This document shows, piece after piece, positions 1-4,496 of a stretch of DNA of 12,481 nucleotides. How positions within the stretch are numbered: the stretch's first letter is position 1; the number at the start of each line of letters is the position of its first letter. Source of the stretch: Candidatus Aenigmatarchaeota archaeon (lineage in GTDB: Archaea; Aenigmatarchaeota; Aenigmatarchaeia; QMZP01). The stretch covers positions 1-12,481 of the forward strand of contig DAOVFN010000007.1 in the NCBI GenBank assembly GCA_030672885.1, read 5' to 3'. A program made the position numbers and the translations under genes. The notes below the pieces were generated by a model, which worked only from the letters and a program-made list of their open reading frames with translations, was not told the DNA's origin and ran no database searches.

Positions 1-2
1 AG

Positions 3-974
3 GGAAGCGATGTTCCTGAAGAGACCCTCGCAGAGGCTGCCTCCCTTCTTCCGCGCTCAGGGCTCTTTGGTGTCAGTGCGTATGGCACTGGCTGGCGGGA
101 ACTGGCATCCGGGCTCAAGTCCCTGGCAAGCCGCTCGGGAAAGGCCTGCAAGTACATGAACATCCCGAAGGGAAGGGCGTGCCTGACACATGTGGAGGTT
201 ATCAAAAAGGGCCTTGTCGGGGATTCTGTCGAGTTCCTGCTCCTCTCCAGGGAACAGTCGCATCTGGCCAGGACAATATGGGTGCACAATCCATTCGAGT
301 TCCAGAAGAGGGACATGAAGCGGCCCTTTAAGAGGCCCATGTTCTCCATGCCGCCCAGGCTCTGCAGGATTATGCTAAATCTCTCGGGCAATGAGGGAGG
401 GATACTGCTTGACCCCTTCTGTGGAATCGGCACGCTGCTTCAGGAGGCCGTACTCATGGGATTCACCACATGGGGCGTGGACACCGATGCGCATATGGTG
501 AAATGGGCCAGGCGGAACCTCAGGTGGCTGATCAGGGAATATGGCCTGGAGCAGAAGGGAATCGAGGAGCGCATCCAGAGGGGGGATGCCAGGAAGCTTA
601 CAGAGATGTTCCCCACGAATTCCCTGGACGCAATAGTCACAGAGCCCTATCTTGGCCCGCCACTGAAGAGAAAGCCGGACCTGAACAGGGCCAGGAGGAT
701 AATAAGGGAGGTGACTCCCCTCTATCAGAGGTTCGTGAAGGGAGCGTCTGAGATACTCAGGCCCGGGGGCAGGCTGGTTGTGGTCTCTCCATGCTTTGAT
801 ATGGGACAGGGCAGGCCGCCAGTGCGCCTCAACATGAGAGGCCTGGCAGAGAGGTCAGGTCTCGCCTTTGTGAACCCATTCGAAGGCACTGGCATGAAGC
901 ATGAGCCGCCGCTCCTGGACAGAGAGCAATGGCACATGACAATAAGGGAAATCAGTGTGATGAAGGCCAAATAG
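3..974 (+). CDS. Trm-G10/Trm11-like RNA methyltransferase (5' end outside window)
   Basis: The frame is open from the first bases of the window, so the start lies upstream; 323 residues are visible. A class I SAM-dependent methyltransferase domain is clear: the SAM-binding motif LLDPFCGIGT is encoded around 405-434, the acidic G-V-D-T-D strand follows near 475-490, and R-G-D-A-R follows near 580-595. The preceding block, with F-Q-K-R-D and M-P-P-R-L-C-R-I-M-L-N-L, is the linker and first helix typical of COG1041 tRNA G10 N2-methylases and relatives. The catalytic motif IV reads T-E-P-Y-L-G-P-P (639-662) instead of the usual D/N-P-P-Y. From memory, a Trm11-like subgroup carries this variant, so tRNA G10 is the best but not a certain substrate. 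An ATG at 156 is internal to the conserved region and is unlikely to be the true start. The gene converges on the hydrogenase maturation protease, with only 6 bases between the two stop codons. Confidence 0.8.
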   Translation, partial: GSDVPEETLAEAASLLPRSGLFGVSAYGTGWRELASGLKSLASRSGKACKYMNIPKGRACLTHVEVIKKGLVGDSVEFLLLSREQSHLARTIWVHNPFEFQKRDMKRPFKRPMFSMPPRLCRIMLNLSGNEGGILLDPFCGIGTLLQEAVLMGFTTWGVDTDAHMVKWARRNLRWLIREYGLEQKGIEERIQRGDARKLTEMFPTNSLDAIVTEPYLGPPLKRKPDLNRARRIIREVTPLYQRFVKGASEILRPGGRLVVVSPCFDMGQGRPPVRLNMRGLAERSGLAFVNPFEGTGMKHEPPLLDREQWHMTIREISVMKAK

Positions 975-980
975 TCCGGC

Positions 981-1415
981 CTAGAGGTGTTGCTTGACAA
1001 GTTCCTTGACCAGGGACACAGCGTTCCTGCATTCCTGGCTCATCATGGCGTCAAGGCCCGTCTGCTTGGGCTGAACCCCTATGAACAGGAGCTTGAACTT
1101 CATCCTGGTCTGGAGATAGTCTATGAAGAGACTCAGGGGAAGCTTGTATGTTGACATGGCCTGTTTTTTTATCGTGTGGATGTCCACCATATCTATCGAG
1201 CCCGGGGGCTTCCCGAACTCCACGGCATCAATCATGATTACCTTTTCAGGAGAGAATGCCTGAAGCTCCCCCAGGAAGTTCTCGGGATTGCTCTCGCAGT
1301 CCAGAAGAAGCACATTCTTGTCCTTGGTGTCACTCTTTAAGGCATCTATGACCTCTGGGCCAATGCCGTCATCGCCACGTATCCTGTTGCCTATCCCGCA
1401 GACAGCAACTTTCAT
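981..1415 (-). CDS. hycI: HycI-type hydrogenase maturation endopeptidase (peptidase M52 family)
   Basis: This family removes a C-terminal peptide from the Ni-Fe hydrogenase large subunit after nickel insertion. With the start at 1415 the protein has 144 residues and its motifs match E. coli HycI position for position: G-I-G-N ending at residue 10, G-D-D-G-I-G-P with Asp16 (nickel ligand), V-I-M-I-D with Asp63 (second ligand), then S-T-Y-K-L-P-L-S and F-I-G-V-Q-P-K. HycI has T-T-H-N-M-P-L here, with His90 as the third nickel ligand; this protein has Tyr90. An upstream ATG at 1433 would add six residues (M-N-K-E-L-T), but it lies only about 16 bases from the TATA-like sequence at 1440-1456, so 1415 fits both family alignment and promoter geometry. 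It is divergent from hypA across a short shared promoter region. Family assignment is firm; catalytic competence is open. Confidence 0.86.
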   Translation of the reverse strand: MKVAVCGIGNRIRGDDGIGPEVIDALKSDTKDKNVLLLDCESNPENFLGELQAFSPEKVIMIDAVEFGKPPGSIDMVDIHTIKKQAMSTYKLPLSLFIDYLQTRMKFKLLFIGVQPKQTGLDAMMSQECRNAVSLVKELVKQHL

Positions 1416-1433
1416 AGTTAATTCTTTATTCAT

Positions 1434-1527
1434 GGGGGTTTAATAGTTAATACACCATTGTTTTGCTGGGGACGAGTGGTTCCCTGAGCATTAAGCAATG
1501 TTCGGTAACCAAGGAAATGTGATGCAT
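1434..1527. promoter_or_regulatory. Shared divergent promoter region of the hycI-type gene and hypA
   Basis: An AT-rich core at 1439-1456 (TTTAATAGTTAATAC) separates the two divergent hydrogenase maturation genes. On the minus strand it reads GTATTAACTATTAAA and sits about 35 bases before the ATG at 1415. On the plus strand TTTAATAG could serve hypA with a leader of several tens of bases. One core serving both directions would couple the two genes. This is inferred from base composition and spacing only. Confidence 0.45.
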
Positions 1528-1851
1528 ATGCACGAGTTCACTTCAGTGCATGAGGCAATTGAAAGGATTAAGCAGATGCAGCCCCTACCCAGAAAGGTCA
1601 GGATAAGGATGGGAAAGATGAGGGGCTCTGCCAAGGCATTCGAGGAGATGTTCAGGGAGCACACCCGCGACACAGGGCTCCAGGGAATCGGCCTGGAGAT
1701 AGAGCAGGTGCCTGTCGAGATATCCTGCCAGTGCGGCCTGGAGGGCACGGTCCGGGTAATGGGGCATGTTCACTTCGTCCGCTGCCCCAGGTGCGGCCAC
1801 ATCACGGATGCCATAAGGGGAAACGAGCTGGAGATAGAGGTCCTGGAGTAA
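1528..1851 (+). CDS. hypA: Hydrogenase maturation nickel chaperone HypA
   Basis: HypA delivers nickel to the Ni-Fe hydrogenase large subunit together with HypB. The protein starts M-H-E-F, and His2 with the free N terminus forms the family nickel site. That decides the start at 1528 over the in-frame ATGs at 1498 and 1522; GTGAT at 1519-1523 is a suitable archaeal ribosome binding site. The 107 residues fit the family, slightly short of the usual 113-120. The zinc domain reads S-C-Q-C-G near residue 73, then R-C-P-R-C-G about 20 residues later. The first knuckle is C-x-C where most HypA proteins have C-x-x-C, so zinc binding may use different geometry. No hypB or structural hydrogenase genes lie in the window; the divergent neighbour is the maturation protease. 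Confidence 0.88.
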   Translation: MHEFTSVHEAIERIKQMQPLPRKVRIRMGKMRGSAKAFEEMFREHTRDTGLQGIGLEIEQVPVEISCQCGLEGTVRVMGHVHFVRCPRCGHITDAIRGNELEIEVLE

Positions 1852-1854
1852 AAG

Positions 1855-1864
1855 AATTTAAATC
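1855..1864 (+). promoter_or_regulatory. TATA box of the 81-residue gene
   Basis: AATTTAAATC lies directly after the hypA stop codon, centred about 24 bases before the ATG at 1883. That is archaeal TATA spacing and predicts a transcript starting at or next to the start codon (leaderless). There is no ribosome binding site in between. Confidence 0.55.
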
Positions 1865-1882
1865 TTTGTTTTCAGTGATATC

Positions 1883-2128
1883 ATGGTTAATTTGAAGTTA
1901 CTCAGGGGAACAATAAACATCATGAATGAAATGGTCTTTAATGGCACCGACAGAGAATTCGAGTCATTCATGAATGAATACACAGGTATGTTAGGAGAGT
2001 TATGCAGTGTGATGCCCGAGTGGTATCATATGAGTGGTTCTGCCAATATCCCGGATGAGTTCGGACCAATGTTCAGTAAGTATGTGAAGTCTGTCAAGAA
2101 GCACTATGGTCATATAATCGGTTTATGA
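1883..2128 (+). CDS. Small protein of unknown function (81 residues)
   Basis: I do not recognise this protein. It is methionine- and aromatic-rich (M-N-E-M-V-F-N-G-T-D near residue 15, P-E-W-Y-H-M near residue 45), mildly acidic overall and looks mostly helical, with no cysteine pairs and no membrane segment. It ends in a basic stretch (Y-V-K-S-V-K-K-H-Y). The case for a real gene is a well-placed TATA box about 24 bases upstream, an ATG start, a full-length open frame and no overlap with neighbours. Its codon choice (more AT-rich, TTA leucine, AAT asparagine) differs from the flanking genes, which could indicate a short recently acquired or lineage-specific gene. It is followed by the hairpin-rich intergenic block. 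Confidence 0.6.
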   Translation: MVNLKLLRGTINIMNEMVFNGTDREFESFMNEYTGMLGELCSVMPEWYHMSGSANIPDEFGPMFSKYVKSVKKHYGHIIGL

Positions 2129-2136
2129 AGAGGCCG

Positions 2137-2155
2137 GGCATGCCATAAGCTTATG
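2137..2155. repeat. Two abutting palindromes
   Basis: GGCATGCC (2137-2144) shares a base with the perfect 12-base palindrome CATAAGCTTATG (2144-2155). They lie just after the stop codon of the small gene, at the left edge of the hairpin-rich block. They could be a protein-binding site or the 5' part of a structured RNA. No function is assigned. Confidence 0.45.
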
Positions 2156-2159
2156 TTGA

Positions 2160-2345
2160 ACCAGAAAACATCTCTTGAAAGCTCCGCTTTCATGTCTGTT
2201 CAGCAAAGCTGTCACGCCTCTGGCAGGTACCGCCTGTCGAAGACAGAGCGGATGCGGCACACATCTCTTGCATCAGATGCTGCAAGACTATGCCTAACCA
2301 AGAAAATATTGAACGCCAGCACAAGACCGCTGACTGAAGTCAGCA
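2160..2345. other. Hairpin-dense intergenic block, candidate structured RNA
   Basis: The stretch 2129-2428 between the small gene and rpoE has no convincing coding frame, although the rpoE frame is open backwards to 2153. It holds consecutive dyads: TGAAAGC-tcc-GCTTTCA (2176-2192); CAGC-aaa-GCTG shortly after; GGCAGG-taccg-CCTGTC inside a CTCT/AGAG stem (about 2218-2248); CTTGCA-n8-TGCAAG (2267-2286); and GCTGAC-tgaa-GTCAGC (2329-2344). The 10-mer ACATCTCTTG occurs exactly at 2168-2177 and 2261-2270, each time running into a hairpin. The block is bounded on the right by the rpoE TATA box. A TATA-like ATATAAT at 2111-2117 could drive an RNA from about 2140. It matches no RNA family I know (not tRNA, RNase P, SRP or C/D box). 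Confidence 0.4.
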
Positions 2346-2361
2346 GTTGCAAGTATGCATA

Positions 2362-2373
2362 TTATATATTTAA
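2362..2373 (+). promoter_or_regulatory. TATA box of rpoE
   Basis: TTATATATTTAA is a strong archaeal TATA element. It predicts transcription from about 2395-2400 and a leader of about 30 bases that carries AAGGTG (2417-2422) ahead of the rpoE ATG at 2429. This supports starting RpoE at 2429 rather than at the earlier in-frame ATG at 2153. Confidence 0.7.
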
Positions 2374-2428
2374 ACACTCTATGCCAATAATTATTATTCA
2401 AACAGAAGCGAATCGTAAGGTGTGTCTT

Positions 2429-3076
2429 ATGTATAAAATTCTCACTGTAAGTGACAAGGTAAGGGTTCCGCCATCCAAATTCGGCCTGCCAATGACCGAT
2501 GCAGTCAAAGCCAGCCTCGAAGACAGATGGGAGGGCATGATAGACAGGAAACTCGGTGTCATACTCTCTGTAACCGATGTCAGCGACGTGGGCGAGGGTA
2601 ACATAATTCCCGGGGACGGTGCACTGTACTATCCAGTGGAGTTCAAGATACTCGTCTATTATCCCGAGATGCACGAGCTGATAAAGGGCTATGTCATAGA
2701 CGTGACAGAATTCGGGATATTCATAAGGATGGGTCCCCTTGACGGCATGGTTCATGTATCCCAGATAATGGACGATTTCGTTTCCTATGACAACAAGAAT
2801 TCGATATTCATGGGCAGGGATACCAAGAGGGTACTCAGGGAGGCCGATCCCATAAGGGCCAGGGTCATATCCATCTCCATGGCATCGGGCCAGTACAAGA
2901 TAGGCCTGACCACGAGGCAGCCAGGTCTTGGTGTGCTTGGGTGGTATGACAATGAAGGGGGCGCAACCGCAAAGCCGGCCGCAAAGACGGCCGCAAAGAC
3001 GCAGGCGGCCAGGAAGAAGCCCGAACCAAAGAAGCAGGAAAAGAAAACCACAGGGAAGCCAAAGGCAAAGAAATGA
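2429..3076 (+). CDS. rpoE: DNA-directed RNA polymerase subunit E' (Rpo7/Rpb7 homologue)
   Basis: This subunit forms the stalk of archaeal RNA polymerase with Rpo4 and aids promoter opening and RNA binding. The protein starts M-Y-K-I-L-T-V-S-D-K-V-R-V-P-P, typical of the family. It has the Rpb7 N-terminal domain (1-80), then an S1/OB domain (about 83-165) with G-Y-V-I-D-V-T-E-F-G-I-F-I-R and D-G-M-V-H-V-S-Q. The T-R-Q-P-G-L-G motif closes the fold near 163-169. The family usually ends soon after, near 185-190 residues. Here a basic Ala/Lys/Pro tail runs from about 178 to 215, partly built from a 12-base tandem repeat. AAGGTG lies a few bases before the ATG and a TATA box lies at 2362-2373. The gene heads the cluster with spt4, rps24e and rps27ae, but spt4 has its own promoter 264 bases downstream. 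Confidence 0.95.
   Translation: MYKILTVSDKVRVPPSKFGLPMTDAVKASLEDRWEGMIDRKLGVILSVTDVSDVGEGNIIPGDGALYYPVEFKILVYYPEMHELIKGYVIDVTEFGIFIRMGPLDGMVHVSQIMDDFVSYDNKNSIFMGRDTKRVLREADPIRARVISISMASGQYKIGLTTRQPGLGVLGWYDNEGGATAKPAAKTAAKTQAARKKPEPKKQEKKTTGKPKAKK
2969..3004 (+). repeat. Three 12-base tandem repeats in the rpoE tail
   Basis: Three in-frame copies of a unit close to GCAAAGACGGCC encode A-K-P-A, A-K-T-A and A-K-T-Q. The units differ by one to three bases, consistent with repeat slippage building the basic C-terminal tail of RpoE. Confidence 0.7.
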
Positions 3077-3218
3077 ATGCATTTCCCTACAGGAAGAATC
3101 CTCGGTGATAATATGTTATCAGTTATTTCCAAAAGTGAAAAATTACATACGGTTTAGCGGCATGCCGAGACATGAAAAGGCACTATTGAGAAAACATAAA
3201 TGGTTTTCGTCATCATTC

Positions 3219-3225
3219 TTTTTTT
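3219..3225 (+). terminator. T-run terminator after rpoE
   Basis: Seven consecutive T follow CATCATTC. Oligo-T on the non-template strand is the usual intrinsic termination signal of archaeal RNA polymerase. It lies between rpoE and the spt4 promoter, so the two genes are probably separate transcripts with little read-through. Confidence 0.55.
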
Positions 3226-3252
3226 AACGGAGCATCCGGGCCGTCCGCAAAG

Positions 3253-3280
3253 CTTTTAAACTCAGGGGAACCTATTTAAA
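3253..3280 (+). promoter_or_regulatory. Promoter of spt4 / ribosomal protein genes
   Basis: Two TATA-like elements lie in tandem: CTTTTAAA (3253-3260) and TATTTAAA (3273-3280). The second predicts a start near 3303 and a leader of about 37 bases to the spt4 ATG. Two start sites are possible. Confidence 0.5.
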
Positions 3281-3340
3281 ACCGCATCCCATCATATTGA
3301 GAAGGCATTGGAACCAGTACATTTCCCGGGAAATGATATC

Positions 3341-3526
3341 ATGAGAGACAAGGTATGCAGGAATTGCAAGAGGTTTGTTGAGGGCTCGAAATGCCCGGTA
3401 TGCAGCCAAAGCAACTTCTCGCGAAGCTGGAAGGGAATAGTGGTTGTCAGTGATCCAAACGGCTCAGAGATAGCACAGTTGCTGGGCATCAAAGCACCTG
3501 GCAAATACACGCTCTGGGTGAAGTGA
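3341..3526 (+). CDS. spt4: Transcription elongation factor Spt4 (RpoE'')
   Basis: Spt4 partners with Spt5/NusG to keep RNA polymerase processive. The 61-residue protein is a single zinc-ribbon domain: C6-R-N-C9 and C18-P-V-C21, then S-R-S-W-K-G-I-V-V-V-S-D-P-N, the family signature, and the end K-A-P-G-K-Y-T-L-W-V-K. An in-frame TTG at 3308 would add 11 unrelated residues. The ATG at 3341 agrees with family length and is preceded by the purine-rich GGGAAATGAT. It is followed closely by rps24e; together with rps27ae this is a conserved archaeal cluster. In many euryarchaea a DUF359 (GTP-dependent dephospho-CoA kinase) gene sits between spt4 and rps24e; it is absent here. Confidence 0.94.
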   Translation: MRDKVCRNCKRFVEGSKCPVCSQSNFSRSWKGIVVVSDPNGSEIAQLLGIKAPGKYTLWVK

Positions 3527-3546
3527 CCCCTAGTCATGGTGACACA

Positions 3547-4026
3547 ATGAAGCTTGATATAAAGGAACGGAAAAAGAATGCCCTCATGAAAAGGGAGGAA
3601 GCCCTGATTTCCATAGAGCATGGAGGCAAGGCCACACCCGCCAGAAAACATATCCTTGATGAAGTGGCCAAGCTGCTCAATGCAAAGCCAGAGGGTATCA
3701 TAATAAACAGGATAATAACACGCGGAGGCAAGGCACGCTCCGAAGCAAACGTATTTGCCTACCCAAAAAAAGAGGATGTGCCTGCCTGGAGACTCAAAAA
3801 GATGGAGTACAGGCTATCCAGGACAAAATCCGCTGAAGAGAGCAAGGATGCAGGCGAGGCTGCCGGGCCTGGCAATGGGCCAAAGGAAACAGGGGATGCA
3901 CAAGCCGCTCCCAAAGAAGAAAAGAAGGAGCAGGCGGCCCCCGAGGAGAATGCCACCGAGTCCGGGGAATCAGAAAATACAGACACCCCTCGTGAAGATG
4001 CAAACAAGGAGGCACAGGCAGATTAG
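3547..4026 (+). CDS. rps24e: 30S ribosomal protein S24e with a long acidic tail
   Basis: This is a small-subunit ribosomal protein found in archaea and eukaryotes. The core (1 to about 93) carries the recognisable S24e pattern: [34 protein letters not shown], and [16 protein letters not shown]. The family normally ends close to 100 residues. This protein continues to 159 with a Glu/Ala/Lys/Pro-rich low-complexity tail that includes K-E-E-K-K-E. The start at 3547 is set by GGTGA at 3538-3542 with four-base spacing; the in-frame GTG at 3523 overlaps spt4 and has no support. rps27ae follows after 17 bases. Confidence 0.93.
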   Translation: MKLDIKERKKNALMKREEALISIEHGGKATPARKHILDEVAKLLNAKPEGIIINRIITRGGKARSEANVFAYPKKEDVPAWRLKKMEYRLSRTKSAEESKDAGEAAGPGNGPKETGDAQAAPKEEKKEQAAPEENATESGESENTDTPREDANKEAQAD

Positions 4027-4043
4027 CGCCTGCGGTGATTCTT

Positions 4044-4367
4044 ATGGCAAAGAAAGGCAAGGAAGCCAAACGGCGTGAGAAAAAACAGAGAACAGGCAAG
4101 AAGCACATGTCGGTCAAGATTCACGAGTATTACGAGATAAGCGGCAGCGAGGTCAAAAGGAAGAGAAAGACATGTCCAAGGTGCGGGCCAGGTGCCTGGC
4201 TTGCAGAGCACAAAGGCAGGCTGTACTGCGGCAAGTGCGGATACACAGAGTTCGAGAAAAAGGAAGCAGTGGCACCTGCAACCGAAGAGCAACCTGCTAC
4301 CGAAACACCAAAAGAGGAAAAGAAGCAGTCCCCTGAAGTGGAAGGTGCCCAAGAGGGCGCAGAATAA
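4044..4367 (+). CDS. rps27ae: 30S ribosomal protein S27ae with an acidic tail
   Basis: This is a zinc-binding small-subunit ribosomal protein, fused to ubiquitin in eukaryotes but free-standing here. The basic N terminus (about 1-24) leads into H-E-Y-Y-E-I-S-G, and the zinc ribbon has C44-P-R-C47-G-P-G and C62-G-K-C65-G-Y. Archaeal S27ae is usually 50-70 residues; this one has 107 because of a Glu/Pro/Thr-rich tail from about residue 72, again with K-E-E-K-K. The ATG at 4044 has GGTGAT at 4034-4039 with four-base spacing. It is the last gene of the cluster: a hairpin region and a new promoter follow. Confidence 0.93.
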   Translation: MAKKGKEAKRREKKQRTGKKHMSVKIHEYYEISGSEVKRKRKTCPRCGPGAWLAEHKGRLYCGKCGYTEFEKKEAVAPATEEQPATETPKEEKKQSPEVEGAQEGAE

Positions 4368-4382
4368 AACATCATGCTTGAC

Positions 4383-4423
4383 CAGAACCCACACCTTAAG
4401 GTGGGGATGGATGCCTGGTTCTG
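4383..4423. terminator. Nested hairpin after rps27ae
   Basis: An outer perfect stem CAGAACC (4383-4389) / GGTTCTG (4417-4423) encloses an inner stem CACC-TTAA-GGTG (4392-4403) extended by further C/G pairs. It begins about 15 bases after the rps27ae stop. It could stabilise or terminate the ribosomal transcript. There is no T-run behind it, so classical termination is not certain. The CCCACACCTTAAGGTGGGG core also resembles the hairpin at the right end of many archaeal IS200/IS605 elements. Confidence 0.45.
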
Positions 4424-4466
4424 ATTGAACAGCCATTGCCGGACCCATCTTGCAAGGAGGCAACAT

Positions 4467-4476
4467 TATTTTAAGC
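4467..4476 (+). promoter_or_regulatory. TATA box of the pilin-like protein gene
   Basis: TTATTTTAAG is centred about 26 bases before the ATG at 4497, predicting a leaderless transcript. It supports this ATG over the TTG at 4425, which lies upstream of the TATA box. Confidence 0.55.
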
Positions 4477-4496
4477 CTGGATGCATAATTCTTAAT

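Larger units (their letters stand above)
3077..3340. other. rpoE-spt4 spacer with terminator and promoter
   Basis: This 264-base spacer holds a perfect palindrome CGGCATGCCG (3158-3167), an AT-rich stretch, a run of seven T on the plus strand (3219-3225), which is an archaeal-type terminator for rpoE, and then two TATA-like elements for spt4. A 15-codon frame with a GGTGAT site (3113-3157) is too short to call. Confidence 0.5.

Noticed and set aside
2153..2428. N-terminal extension of RpoE from the ATG at 2153
   Set aside because: The extra 92 residues match nothing in the family, the rpoE TATA box lies inside them, and ATG 2429 has a ribosome binding site and the family N terminus.
2129..2428. 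tRNA, C/D box RNA, RNase P or SRP RNA in the hairpin block
   Set aside because: There is no T-loop consensus, no RTGATGA/CTGA box pair, and none of the conserved RNase P or SRP core motifs. The block is left as an unidentified structure.
2294..3082. 262-codon minus-strand frame opposite rpoE
   Set aside because: It is a shadow of rpoE, with composition dictated by the reverse complement of the Lys/Ala tail and no motif.
3113..3157. 15-codon frame with GGTGAT upstream after rpoE
   Set aside because: It is too short to support, with no promoter evidence and no recognisable peptide.
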